64,000 bases of DNA from Campylobacter sp. CCS1377. Its GTDB lineage: Bacteria > Campylobacterota > Campylobacteria > Campylobacterales > Campylobacteraceae. The stretch lies in the NCBI RefSeq assembly GCF_040008265.1, contig NZ_CP155620.1:620001-684000 (forward strand). The letters run 5' to 3'. The notes beneath the pieces are model-generated. The model searched no databases and was not told the DNA's origin. It saw only the letters and a program-made list of their open reading frames with translations. Below are positions 52,716 to 61,741 of the stretch, piece after piece; the stretch's first letter is position 1; every line of letters starts with the position of its first letter. A program made the translations under genes and the position numbers.

Positions 52716-53827
52716 GACTTAAACCAAGATTTTATTTTATCAAAAATTCCTTCTTGCTCTTGATATAGTCCATTTTTAATCCCAAAACTTTCGCTAAGTT
52801 TTTCAAGCAATTCTTTTTGTTCATCATTAAGACTGGTTGGAAAAGTAATGGAAATTTGTACAATTTGTCTGCCTAGTTTTTTAGTTTTGATATTCTTTAC
52901 CCCTTCATTTTCAAGAGCAAATCTTTGTCCATCTTTTGCACCAATTGGCAAATTTAAAATTGCTTCGCCTCGAATGGTCGGCACTTTTATGCTTTGTCCA
53001 AGAGCTGCTTGTGTGAAAAATACAGGAAATTCTATATAAATATCATCTTCATCACGTACAAAGGTATCATCATCCAAAACAAAAACTTGAACGAATAAAT
53101 CACCTCTTGTTCCATTTTTAAGTATATTAGCTTTATTTTCTACTCTTAAATTCATACCGTTATCAATGCCTTCTGGGATATTAAGTTCGAAATTATCTTT
53201 TATTTCTTCATAACCTAAACCATAGCAAGATGGACATTTTTCTTTAATACTTTTGCCTTCGCCGTGGCAATTTGGACAAGTTTGTGCAAAAGTAATAAAT
53301 CCTTGCTGAATTTCCACTTGTCCTCTACCATGACATTTTGGACAAACCTCTGTTTTGCCGTCTTTTGCACCACTTCCATTACAAGTTTTGCAAGAATTTT
53401 TATAACTAAAATTTATAGTTTTTTTGCAGCCAAAAACTGCCTCTTTAAAAGAAATTTGAATTTGAACTTTTAAATCAGCATTGTATTTATCTTCACTGCG
53501 ATGTCTTTTTTTAGAATTGCTACCAAATCCTCCACCAAAAAAACTTGAAAATATATCTCCTAAATCTCCAAAATCCGAAAAACCACCTCCGCCAAATCCT
53601 CCAGATTTTAATCCTTCTTTACCATATCTATCATAAATTTCTCTTTTTTCATCATTGCTTAAGACTTCGTAAGCTTCATTAATGAGTTTGAATTTATCTT
53701 CAGCTTCTTTATCCCCTTGATTTCTATCGGGATGATATTTTAAAGCCAATTTTCTATAGGCTTTTTTAATGGTATCCTTGTCGGCATTTTGAGTGATTTC
53801 TAAAATTTCATAATAACTTATTTCCAC
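52712..53827 (-). CDS. dnaJ: chaperone DnaJ
   Basis: A 371-residue Hsp40 that stimulates DnaK. The J domain carries the HPD triad ([16 protein letters not shown], near residue 33). It is followed by a Gly/Phe-rich linker ([12 protein letters not shown]), four zinc-binding CxxCxGxG-type motifs ([32 protein letters not shown]) and the C-terminal substrate domains. The start is GTG at 53827, nine bases after AAGGA; an ATG at 53860 would add 11 residues not typical of DnaJ. It is divergent from racR across 150 bases. Confidence 0.95.
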   Translation of the reverse strand: MEISYYEILEITQNADKDTIKKAYRKLALKYHPDRNQGDKEAEDKFKLINEAYEVLSNDEKREIYDRYGKEGLKSGGFGGGGFSDFGDLGDIFSSFFGGGFGSNSKKRHRSEDKYNADLKVQIQISFKEAVFGCKKTINFSYKNSCKTCNGSGAKDGKTEVCPKCHGRGQVEIQQGFITFAQTCPNCHGEGKSIKEKCPSCYGLGYEEIKDNFELNIPEGIDNGMNLRVENKANILKNGTRGDLFVQVFVLDDDTFVRDEDDIYIEFPVFFTQAALGQSIKVPTIRGEAILNLPIGAKDGQRFALENEGVKNIKTKKLGRQIVQISITFPTSLNDEQKELLEKLSESFGIKNGLYQEQEGIFDKIKSWFKS

Positions 53828-53920
53828 GATTTGTTTTCCTTTTGTTGTAATTAAAATCATAAAATAAAAAATGTTATTTTATCAAAGAAATTAAGAAATA
53901 TAATCATAAATTAGTTATCG

Positions 53921-53934
53921 TTTTTTTTTTTTTT
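53921..53934 (+). repeat. T14 homopolymer in the racR promoter
   Basis: Fourteen Ts lie immediately upstream of the racR -10 box, in the spacer/-35 region. Length changes by slippage would alter promoter geometry. It is the longest homopolymer run I noticed in the window. Confidence 0.85.
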
Positions 53935-53936
53935 GT

Positions 53937-53942
53937 TATAAT
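53937..53942 (+). promoter_or_regulatory. -10 box for racRS
   Basis: A consensus TATAAT three bases after the T14 tract and 35 bases before the racR ATG. An AAGGGG ribosome-binding site follows at about 53967. T-rich DNA upstream of the -10 is the Campylobacter norm, here in extreme form. Confidence 0.75.
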
Positions 53943-53977
53943 AGCTTATCTGAAAAAATAAATTTTAAGGGGAAACT

Positions 53978-54655
53978 ATGACAAATGTATTAATGATTGA
54001 AGATGATTTAGAATTTGCAAATTTACTTTCTGAATATTTGATACGCTTTAATATAAAGGTTACAAACTACAATGATCCGAGTAAGTTAAATGATATTTTT
54101 TTGAAAGATTATGAGTGTTTAATTTTGGATCTTACTTTACCAAATATCGATGGACTTGAAATTTGTAGAACTATAAGACAAAAAAGTGATATACCTATTA
54201 TTATTTCTTCAGCTAGAGGGGATTTGAGTGATAAAATTGTTGGTTTGCAACTAGGTGCAGATGATTATCTTCCAAAACCTTATGATCCAAAAGAAATGTA
54301 TGCTAGAATCATGAGTCTTATCCGTCGTTCAAGAAAGAATAATATCCAAGAAAACAGTAGTACTGCAATAAATTCATCATTCAAAATCAATGATAGAAAG
54401 CATGAAATTACACATCATGATAGTGTTTTAACTCTAACTCCAGCTGAATATGAAATTTTAGAATATTTAATCAAGCAGCATGGATATTCGGTATCAAGAG
54501 AGCAATTGGTTCAAAATTGTAGAAGCTTAAAAGATAAAGATTCTAAAAGCCTTGATGTAATTATAGGTCGTTTGAGAGTAAAAATTGGAGATAATTCCAA
54601 ATCTCCAAAACATATTTTTTCAGTTAGAGGAATTGGCTATAAGTTGATAGGATGA
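53978..54655 (+). CDS. racR: response regulator RacR (OmpR family)
   Basis: A 225-residue two-component response regulator. The receiver domain has the acidic pair in MIEDDLE, the phospho-acceptor Asp51 in LILDLTLPNIDG, and the conserved lysine in DDYLPKPYDPKEM. The C-terminal winged-helix (LTPAEYEILEYLIKQHGYSVSREQL, then IIGRLRVKIGDN and VRGIGYKLIG) is OmpR-like. RacR in C. jejuni is linked to temperature-dependent growth and colonisation, and to respiration control. It overlaps racS by four bases. Confidence 0.93.
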   Translation: MTNVLMIEDDLEFANLLSEYLIRFNIKVTNYNDPSKLNDIFLKDYECLILDLTLPNIDGLEICRTIRQKSDIPIIISSARGDLSDKIVGLQLGADDYLPKPYDPKEMYARIMSLIRRSRKNNIQENSSTAINSSFKINDRKHEITHHDSVLTLTPAEYEILEYLIKQHGYSVSREQLVQNCRSLKDKDSKSLDVIIGRLRVKIGDNSKSPKHIFSVRGIGYKLIG

Positions 54656-55923
54656 AAAGTTGTTCCATATATACCAAGGTAACATTTTTATTTGTTGTTA
54701 CCTTTTTTATAGCTTGTCTTTTATTTTTTATTTTAATTCATCTAGCGATTCAAACTTATCAACAAACTGAAATTTCTAGACAAAGAGATGTTATCCATTA
54801 TTTAAATGCTCATGTAAATCAAGATTTTAATGATATGGAATTTCAGCATTTTTTATCTACACGCGGATTTCGCGTATTGAAAAATCAAGATAATATTGCA
54901 CATATTGTTGAAAATGGCGAAATGCTTTTTCAGGTTAGCGATAATAAAGATCTTGTTTTTTCATCTATCTGGTTAGATAATAGGCTTTATCTCGATATAG
55001 GTTTTGATAAAAATAATATGATATTAGAACCAAAGGTTGGTAATAAAATCTATAATTTTTTATTATTTGCTTTTTTATTTTATTTTTGTTTAACCGCATT
55101 TTTATATTTTTCTGTTTTAAATTCTTTAACTCCTTTAAAGAAGTTAAAAAATCAAATTGCTAAGACTGCTCAAAATCAAGAATTTACTTTAGATGGATAT
55201 GAAGATAATGAAATAGGTCAGATTGCTGTTGAATTTAATAATGTCATGCAAAAAAATCAAGAGTTAGTGCATTCAAGAAAATTATTTATGCGAACCATTA
55301 TGCATGAGTTAAAAACTCCTATTGGCAAGGGCATGATTATTGCTGAAATGAGTGAAGATAAATATAAACAGCGTTTAATTGCAATTTTTGGGAAGCTTGA
55401 TTTATTAATTAGCGAAGCTGGAAAAATGGAATCTTTATTATCTGGCAATACTGTGCTTTTGAAAAATCAATACACATTTAGTGAAATTCTTACTCAAGCT
55501 AAAGATTTTTTACTTTTAGATGATTTTGATAAAATGGTAAAAGTTGAAATTTACGAAGATGCTGTATTGTATGTTAATTTAGAGGTTTTTTCTTTAGTTT
55601 TGAAAAATTTAATTGATAATGCACTAAAGTATTCTTATAATCATACATGCGAAGTGCAAAGTTATAAAGATTATTTTGTTGTAAAAAATAAAGGCGAAGA
55701 ATTAAAATATCCTATAGGTCATTATCTTCAAGCTTTTACTAGGGGTGAAAACGATAAAGGGATAGAAGGAATGGGACTTGGGCTTTATATTGTTGCAAGA
55801 ATATGTCAAATTTTCGATTTTGTTTTTGCCTATGACTATGTAGATGAATTTCATTGTTTTAAAGTTTTATTTAATAATGTAAATACAAAAGAGAAAAAAT
55901 CGCTTATGGGGGGGGGGAATTAG
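54652..55923 (+). CDS. racS: sensor histidine kinase RacS
   Basis: A 423-residue membrane histidine kinase. Two helices (about residues 9-32 and 134-156) flank a periplasmic sensor of about 100 residues. A HAMP-like linker, the phospho-acceptor His218 in MRTIMHELKTPIGKGM, an N box (LKNLIDNALKYSYNH) and a G box (GMGLGLYIVARI) follow. The last codons are a G10 tract encoding MGGG before Asn and the stop. The tract lies after the catalytic domain, so slippage changes only the last few residues and the stop position relative to recR. Confidence 0.92.
   Translation: MKSCSIYTKVTFLFVVTFFIACLLFFILIHLAIQTYQQTEISRQRDVIHYLNAHVNQDFNDMEFQHFLSTRGFRVLKNQDNIAHIVENGEMLFQVSDNKDLVFSSIWLDNRLYLDIGFDKNNMILEPKVGNKIYNFLLFAFLFYFCLTAFLYFSVLNSLTPLKKLKNQIAKTAQNQEFTLDGYEDNEIGQIAVEFNNVMQKNQELVHSRKLFMRTIMHELKTPIGKGMIIAEMSEDKYKQRLIAIFGKLDLLISEAGKMESLLSGNTVLLKNQYTFSEILTQAKDFLLLDDFDKMVKVEIYEDAVLYVNLEVFSLVLKNLIDNALKYSYNHTCEVQSYKDYFVVKNKGEELKYPIGHYLQAFTRGENDKGIEGMGLGLYIVARICQIFDFVFAYDYVDEFHCFKVLFNNVNTKEKKSLMGGGN
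55908..55917 (+). repeat. G10 homopolymer at the racS 3' end
   Basis: Ten Gs end 12 bases before the recR ATG. At G10 RacS stops at 55923. At G11 it would end MGGGELD. At G9 it would end MGGGIRLK with a TGA overlapping the recR start. The tract is also the nearest G-rich sequence upstream of recR. Confidence 0.92.
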
Positions 55924-55929
55924 ATTAAA

Positions 55930-56505
55930 ATGATCAAAGGCTTAGAGAAATTTGATGAATTAGTTAAAAGTTTTGCTTCCCTTCCAACCATAGGAAAAAA
56001 AACTGCAGTGCGTTTAGCGTATTTTATTTGCATGAATGATCATTTATTAGGAATGAAACTTGCACATAATATAGAAAATGCCTTGCGTTTTATTAAGCCT
56101 TGTATAAAATGTGGCGGACTTAGTGAAAATGAGCTTTGTGAAATTTGTAGCAATGAATCAAGAGATAGAAATTTTATCTGTATTGTAGAAAGCCCTAAAG
56201 ATATACTTATTTTGGAAGAAAGTGATAGCTATAAAGGGCTTTATTTTGTTTTAGAAGATCTAAGTGAAGAAAAAATTGAAAAATTGCGTGAAATGATACT
56301 TGAATTTCAAAGTCAAGAATTGATTTTTGCATTAACTCATAGTATAAATTCTGATGCTTTAATTTTTTTTGTAGAAGATAAATTAAGGGATTTGAATTTA
56401 AAATTCAGTAAAATTGCACAAGGGATTCCAAGCGGTGTACATTTGGAAAATGTCGATTTTATATCTTTGCATCGAGCTATAAATTTTAGGACTTATATTG
56501 ATTGA
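55930..56505 (+). CDS. recR: recombination protein RecR
   Basis: This 191-residue protein acts in RecFOR-type single-strand gap repair, loading RecA. It has an N-terminal helix-hairpin-helix ([14 protein letters not shown]), a zinc finger ([18 protein letters not shown]), and a Toprim domain ([16 protein letters not shown], about residues 77-92). It starts six bases after racS with no clear ribosome-binding site except the G tract. Its end overlaps the convergent membrane-protein gene by 20 bases. Confidence 0.94.
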   Translation: MIKGLEKFDELVKSFASLPTIGKKTAVRLAYFICMNDHLLGMKLAHNIENALRFIKPCIKCGGLSENELCEICSNESRDRNFICIVESPKDILILEESDSYKGLYFVLEDLSEEKIEKLREMILEFQSQELIFALTHSINSDALIFFVEDKLRDLNLKFSKIAQGIPSGVHLENVDFISLHRAINFRTYID

Positions 56506-57703
56506 TATATTTTTTAAGTAAAGAAATTAAATCATTCTTATTAATATCTTCATCTAGAATTTCACTGATAAAATCGCAATCCTTCAATAGTTCCCTATCT
56601 TTATGTTTGATAAAGATAATGGTATGTGCTTGTGGATATTGTTTTTTGTAGTGGTTAAGTAAAAATTTTACGCTTTCTAAGTCATATTTAATTACCTCAA
56701 AGTCAAGCATGATGAGTCTAAACATTGTTTTTTCTAAAGCGTGTTTTAAACCTGAAAGTGAGTTTATGACTTGATTTTTTGCATAGCATTTATCAATAAT
56801 ATTAAAAAATAGTTCATTTTCAAATTTATTTTGCTTAAAAATTAAAACATTGCTTATGCATTCATTTACTTGTGGAGTAAAATCACCATCTTTTAATAAT
56901 TGTTCCAATATAGGCTTTAGATTTTCTTTGTGTATTGGCAAGCTTAAGTAATTATTGGTTTTTTCTCTAGAATCTTTCCCAAATAAAATCACATTTTTAA
57001 GTTCATAGTATTCTTTTTTATACAGATAATCTTTAATGAAAGTTAAATGATAGGTACTTGCTTCTGGCGTAAAGTTATGAAAACTCATACTTTTAATGCC
57101 AAATTGAGATAAAAGATTTTGAAGTAAAAAATTTTCCAGCTCGTCATCATTGATGATAACCGCATTGGCATTATAATAAGGTAATTTATCCAAAGAAGAA
57201 AGTGGTTTTTGATAATTACTGGTTTTGCCTAAGGTAAATTTGATTTGTTCTTTTTGTTCTTTTATGGTTTTTATGATAGTATCAATGAGAGTCTGTGAAT
57301 GTTGATGATCTATGTAGTAAATTGCATTTGCTAAATTTTCTAAATTATATAAGATTTCTTCAAGACTTAAGGTATAAATTTGTTTTTCATTAAGAAGTTT
57401 TTGATGCTTTTTTAACAAAATATCGCAAGATTCTTCAAGTTTATGGAGATTTTGATTTAGATTTTGTTCTTCTTTGTGAATAGAAAAAAGATCTAAGATA
57501 TTAAAGATTTTTTGTAGGGTATTTTTGTTTTGTTTTTTTTCTTTATTTCTGAAAATAAAAATGCCAAAAGTAAGTAAAATAATGCTTGATAAAAAAACAA
57601 AATACATTTGTTCCTTGAAATTTTGTAATAAAATTTCATAATTAATACCCATAATTAATAAAAAAGCACTACAAAACAAAATCAAAAACAATAGATAATT
57701 CAT
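56486..57703 (-). CDS. membrane protein with two degenerate receiver-like domains
   Basis: A 405-residue protein with two N-terminal membrane helices (about residues 2-22 and 31-50), a coiled-coil helical part (about residues 60-160), and two repeats resembling response-regulator receivers. The first (about 175-280) starts [18 protein letters not shown] and ends [16 protein letters not shown]. The second (about 287-402) has [14 protein letters not shown] and [19 protein letters not shown]. The acidic pocket and lysine are only partly kept, so they may bind partners rather than accept phosphate. No kinase domain is present. It overlaps uvrC by four bases, so it is co-transcribed with it. The function is unknown. 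Confidence 0.7.
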   Translation of the reverse strand: MNYLLFLILFCSAFLLIMGINYEILLQNFKEQMYFVFLSSIILLTFGIFIFRNKEKKQNKNTLQKIFNILDLFSIHKEEQNLNQNLHKLEESCDILLKKHQKLLNEKQIYTLSLEEILYNLENLANAIYYIDHQHSQTLIDTIIKTIKEQKEQIKFTLGKTSNYQKPLSSLDKLPYYNANAVIINDDELENFLLQNLLSQFGIKSMSFHNFTPEASTYHLTFIKDYLYKKEYYELKNVILFGKDSREKTNNYLSLPIHKENLKPILEQLLKDGDFTPQVNECISNVLIFKQNKFENELFFNIIDKCYAKNQVINSLSGLKHALEKTMFRLIMLDFEVIKYDLESVKFLLNHYKKQYPQAHTIIFIKHKDRELLKDCDFISEILDEDINKNDLISLLKKYINQYKS

Positions 57704-59493
57704 TGAATTCCCTTTATTTTTTTAGCAATATCAAGTCTTACTATGCTTGAAAGTTCTTCTAAGCTCGCTTTATGAATTGTATCAAAATTACCAAAAAAAT
57801 TTAATAATTTTTGAATATTTCCTTCACTGATGCCAAGATTTTTTAGTTTTGAGCTTTGTAAATCTTGCTTTTTCTTTACATTTTGATGAAAACTGATTGC
57901 AAAACGATGGGCTTCGTCGCGTAATTTTTGTAAAAATTGTAATTTTTTATCCATAGGCGAAAGTTTAAATTCGCCTTTAAAAGAGTGAATTTTATCTTTA
58001 GCGTTGCCTTTAGCGCGGTGAGCTTTTGCGTCAATTTTTTCTTTTGAAATTGCTAAAACATCAACATTTGCCCCACTGCTTTGTATGATTTCTCTAGCCA
58101 AATCAAGCAAAACCTTTCCGCCATCAATAAGCCATAAATCAGGAGGTGATATTTTATCAAAATCTTTGGCGCGTCTTGTTAATGTCTCTTGCATTTGTTC
58201 AAAATCATTGTTAGTATGAAGATGGAAATGTCTATAAGATTTTTTATCGAAATTTTCAAATTTGTAACTTATCATTCCAGCCACGCAAGCTCTTCCTTGC
58301 ATATGAGAATTATCAAAAACCTCTATAGAATTTGGAAAATTTTCTAACTCAAAATAATCTTTTAATTCCTGCAATAAAGCATAATTCGAATTTTTACAAA
58401 AAAGCTTAATGTTCATACAAGCATTTTTATACGCTAGATCGCAAATTTTTCTTTTTTCTCCTATCTTTGGGCTTTTGATGCTGATTTTTTTGCCAAACCT
58501 TTGTGTCAATAAATCTTGTAAAAGTTTTAAATCTTCAAATTCCTCATAAACATAAATTTGCTCAGAGCTTAAAGGGGAATCGGCGCTAAAATGTTCTAAG
58601 ATGAGTTGTTGATAAATTTGGTTTTTATCGAAAGAATTGGCATCTTTTAAAGCTATTGTTTTGTGATTTGTGCCTATTACTTTACCTTCTTGGATAACAA
58701 AGTGCAAGCTTGCAAGGGTATTTGACTCAAAAGCGACTGCAAAAACATCGAAATTTTCAAGTTTAGCAATATCGATATGGATTTTCGTATCTAAATCTTT
58801 TATTGTTTGAATTTGATCCCTTATTTTTGCAGCTTCTTCGTAATTTTCATGTTCGGCGTAATCCAACATCTTTTTTTCTAAATTTTTGATTAAAATACTA
58901 GGATTTAACAAAGCTTGCGTGGCTTGATTGATGATTTGTTTATATTCTTCTTTTGAAATTTTATTTTCACAAGGGGCATGGCAACGCTTAATTTGATGAA
59001 AAATACAAGCTTGCTTACAACTCTTTTTTTGCTTTAGGGTAAAATTAAGATATAGTGCATCTAAGAGTTCTTTTGCACCTTTAAAAAATGGGCCAAAATA
59101 TTTAATTTTTGATTTTTTAATGATTTTTCTAGTGATTTCAAAACGCGGAAAATCTTCATTAAAATCAATGTAAATATAAGGATAAGTTTTATCATCTCTT
59201 AGCAAAATATTGTATTTTGGATGCAGTTGTTTAATAAGGGAATTTTCTAAAATCAAAGCATCAGCTTCAGAATCTGTATTGATAAATTCTAAGTGTTTTG
59301 CCTCGCTGATCATTTTTTGAATTCTGAGTGAATTTCTAGGATTGGCTTCGAGTCTTGGAGAAAAAATAAAATAACTTCGTATGCGATTTTTTAAATTTTT
59401 TGCCTTTCCTACATAAAGGAGCTTTCCTTGTGCGTCAAAATACTGATAAATTCCGCTATTTTGAGGTAAATTTTTTAGTTCTTGTTCGAGCAT
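57700..59493 (-). CDS. uvrC: excinuclease ABC subunit C
   Basis: A 597-residue nucleotide-excision-repair nuclease that makes both incisions with UvrB. The N-terminal GIY-YIG domain begins LPQNSGIYQYFDAQGKLLYVGKAKNLKNRIRSYF (split over residues 8-41). The UVR domain carries LDYAEHENYEEAAKIRDQI. The C-terminal RNase H-like domain has EVFDNSHMQG and DLWLIDGGK, followed by helix-hairpin-helix motifs. Length is normal. It overlaps the upstream DciA-like gene by 19 bases. Confidence 0.96.
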   Translation of the reverse strand: MLEQELKNLPQNSGIYQYFDAQGKLLYVGKAKNLKNRIRSYFIFSPRLEANPRNSLRIQKMISEAKHLEFINTDSEADALILENSLIKQLHPKYNILLRDDKTYPYIYIDFNEDFPRFEITRKIIKKSKIKYFGPFFKGAKELLDALYLNFTLKQKKSCKQACIFHQIKRCHAPCENKISKEEYKQIINQATQALLNPSILIKNLEKKMLDYAEHENYEEAAKIRDQIQTIKDLDTKIHIDIAKLENFDVFAVAFESNTLASLHFVIQEGKVIGTNHKTIALKDANSFDKNQIYQQLILEHFSADSPLSSEQIYVYEEFEDLKLLQDLLTQRFGKKISIKSPKIGEKRKICDLAYKNACMNIKLFCKNSNYALLQELKDYFELENFPNSIEVFDNSHMQGRACVAGMISYKFENFDKKSYRHFHLHTNNDFEQMQETLTRRAKDFDKISPPDLWLIDGGKVLLDLAREIIQSSGANVDVLAISKEKIDAKAHRAKGNAKDKIHSFKGEFKLSPMDKKLQFLQKLRDEAHRFAISFHQNVKKKQDLQSSKLKNLGISEGNIQKLLNFFGNFDTIHKASLEELSSIVRLDIAKKIKGIQ

Positions 59494-59951
59494 TTTTGTA
59501 TGGCTTTTCTTAAATTTTCAAATTTTTGAAACAAAATAGGGTTCTCGCAGTGATTAACGAAAAGACCATTTGAAAGTTCTAAGTACGTATTTTGTTTTAT
59601 TGGACTGGTTATTTTAGGTTCTGAAAGATAACGCCTAGAAAAGACTTTAATTTCTTCAATTTGTTCAAAAGGACTTAAAGGATTTTCTTTTGCGTAAATT
59701 TTTATAAGAAATTTAATACTTTTTTTGGTATTATCGTGATTTAATTCTTGGTAGCCACTTGGATTTTTTGTGATGATTGTCAAAAGTGTGTTTTTGATAA
59801 AAATTTTTTCAATCAAATTTTGATGTGCTGGACTCATCAATTTTAAAAAATCTTGGCAATAAAATAAATTTTTTAAAGGCTTGTAGTGATTATGAGAAAT
59901 CATTTGTTTTATAATGGCGGAAGAATGATAAAGTTTGCTTTGTGTTTTCAT
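59475..59951 (-). CDS. hypothetical protein, possibly DciA-like (DUF721)
   Basis: This 158-residue basic protein has a core around residues 25-90 with the pattern LKLMSPAHQNLIEKIFIKNTLLTI, like epsilonproteobacterial DciA-type (DUF721) proteins, helicase loaders or RNA-binding proteins. The match is weak and only from memory of the pattern. It overlaps uvrC by 19 bases, and its chosen ATG overlaps the divergent lipoprotein start. A start at 59903 would avoid this. Neither has a good ribosome-binding site. Confidence 0.6.
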   Translation of the reverse strand: MKTQSKLYHSSAIIKQMISHNHYKPLKNLFYCQDFLKLMSPAHQNLIEKIFIKNTLLTIITKNPSGYQELNHDNTKKSIKFLIKIYAKENPLSPFEQIEEIKVFSRRYLSEPKITSPIKQNTYLELSNGLFVNHCENPILFQKFENLRKAIQKCSNKN

Positions 59952-60086
59952 AGGGTAATTTTAGCATTTTTTTTATTAATTTTTCTGAGTGCTTGTGGTT
60001 ATAAAGGAGATCCTTTTTATGAGATTAAGGATGATAATGGTAGCGTGAAGGAAATTAAAGAATATAAACAAATCAATCGTTGGTAA
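59925..60086 (+). CDS. small lipoprotein, LptM/YifL-like
   Basis: A 53-residue lipoprotein. The signal peptide ends in the lipobox LSACG with Cys24 as lipid site, followed by [18 protein letters not shown]-x-KG motif straight after the lipidated Cys is the mark of LptM/YifL, a small lipoprotein that helps LptD fold in enterobacteria. The start is ATG 59925; an in-frame ATG at 59886 adds 13 residues and puts a non-signal stretch in front. It is followed by guaA after 13 bases. Confidence 0.7.
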   Translation: MIKFALCFHRVILAFFLLIFLSACGYKGDPFYEIKDDNGSVKEIKEYKQINRW

Positions 60087-60099
60087 AAGAAAGGAAAAA

Positions 60100-61635
60100 A
60101 TGAAAAAAGCAGATATTTTAGTTTTGGATTTTGGTTCGCAATATACACAGCTGATTGCAAGAAGATTAAGAGAGCAAGGCGTTTATGCTGAAATTTTGCC
60201 TTTTAATGTGAGTTTGGCCGATATTAAGGCGAAAGAGCCAAAAGGGCTTATTTTAAGTGGTGGACCAGCAAGTGTTTATGCTACCGATGCTTATTTTTGT
60301 GATAAAGGGGTTTTTGAATTAAATATTCCGATTTTGGGAATTTGTTATGGTATGCAACTTATGGCACATCAGTTTGGAGCAAATGTTGCCCCAGCAGGAC
60401 ACAAAGAATATGGTAAAGCGAGTATTGATATAAAAAAAGACAGTGATTTGTTTAAAAATTTACCAAAAAAACAAATTGTCTGGATGAGTCATTCCGATAA
60501 AGTAGAAAATTTACCACAAGGATTTGAAGTTTTAGCTACTAGCGAAAATAGTCCATTTTGTGTTTTTGGCGATGAAAAACGCAAATTTTTTGCTTTGCAA
60601 TTTCATCCAGAAGTACAACATAGCGAGTTTGGAAAGAGTATATTAAAAAATTTTGCTAAGTATGCTTGTAATTGTGAAAGTATTTGGAATATGGGATCTT
60701 TTGCTAAAACTCAAGCAGAAAAAATTCGCGAAGAAGTAGGAAGCGATAAAGTTCTTTGTGCTGTGAGTGGTGGAGTGGATAGTAGTGTGGTTGCAGCACT
60801 TTTGGCTAGTGCAATTAAAGAACAAGTTATAGTTGTTTTTGTGGATAATGGGCTTTTAAGAAGTGGCGAAAGAGAACAAGTAGAATATATGTTTAAAAAT
60901 ACTTTAGGGATTGATCTTATAAGTATTGATGCGAGTGAAATTTTCTTAAGTCGTTTGGCGGGAATTACTGATCCTGAACAAAAACGCAAAATTATAGGCA
61001 ATACTTTCATAGAAGTTTTTGAAGAAGAGGCAAAAAAACACAAAGATGTGAAGTATTTAGCTCAAGGTACTCTTTATACAGATATCATAGAAAGTTCTGT
61101 TATTGGGGCGGGTAAAACTATCAAAAGTCATCATAATGTAGGGGGATTACCTGAAAAGATGAATTTAAAACTTATAGAGCCGTTAAAAGAAATTTTTAAA
61201 GATGAGGTTAGAGCTTTAGGACTTGAGTTAGGGCTTAGCAAAGAGGTTGTGTATCGTCATCCTTTTCCAGGTCCAGGACTTGCTATACGCATTATGGGAG
61301 AAGTTAATCGTCCAAGCCTTGATTTGTTGCGTAAAGCGGATGTGATTTTGCTTGAAGAGCTAAGAAGTACCGGATGGTATGATAAAACTTGGCAAGCATT
61401 TTGTGTGCTTTTAAATGTAAAAAGTGTTGGAGTTATGGGTGATAATCGCACCTATGATAATGCCATTTGTATACGCATTGTAGATGCAAGTGATGGAATG
61501 ACAGCTACTTTTTCGCATTTACCTTATGAAATTTTGGAAAATATTTCTCGTCGTATTATAAATGAAGTTGAAGGCATTAATCGTGTGGTGTATGATATTT
61601 CAAGTAAACCACCAGCAACGATAGAATGGGAATAA
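60100..61635 (+). CDS. guaA: GMP synthase (glutamine-hydrolysing)
   Basis: This 511-residue enzyme converts XMP to GMP. The N-terminal class I amidotransferase has Cys82 in [16 protein letters not shown] and the His/Glu dyad in [13 protein letters not shown]. The ATP-pyrophosphatase domain has the [14 protein letters not shown]-loop (near residue 224). The C-terminal dimerisation domain includes [12 protein letters not shown] and ends KPPATIEWE. It is complete with an AAGGAAAAA ribosome-binding site. Purine synthesis links it to purD further on. Confidence 0.97.
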   Translation: MKKADILVLDFGSQYTQLIARRLREQGVYAEILPFNVSLADIKAKEPKGLILSGGPASVYATDAYFCDKGVFELNIPILGICYGMQLMAHQFGANVAPAGHKEYGKASIDIKKDSDLFKNLPKKQIVWMSHSDKVENLPQGFEVLATSENSPFCVFGDEKRKFFALQFHPEVQHSEFGKSILKNFAKYACNCESIWNMGSFAKTQAEKIREEVGSDKVLCAVSGGVDSSVVAALLASAIKEQVIVVFVDNGLLRSGEREQVEYMFKNTLGIDLISIDASEIFLSRLAGITDPEQKRKIIGNTFIEVFEEEAKKHKDVKYLAQGTLYTDIIESSVIGAGKTIKSHHNVGGLPEKMNLKLIEPLKEIFKDEVRALGLELGLSKEVVYRHPFPGPGLAIRIMGEVNRPSLDLLRKADVILLEELRSTGWYDKTWQAFCVLLNVKSVGVMGDNRTYDNAICIRIVDASDGMTATFSHLPYEILENISRRIINEVEGINRVVYDISSKPPATIEWE

Positions 61636-61741
61636 AAAGTAACATTGTGCAAAAATAAGTTTTAAAATTTAACAAGTTAAATAGAATAAAACCGATATTT
61701 TAGTAAAGTATTTGCTAAAATTAGGTATTTTAAGGAGTGAT

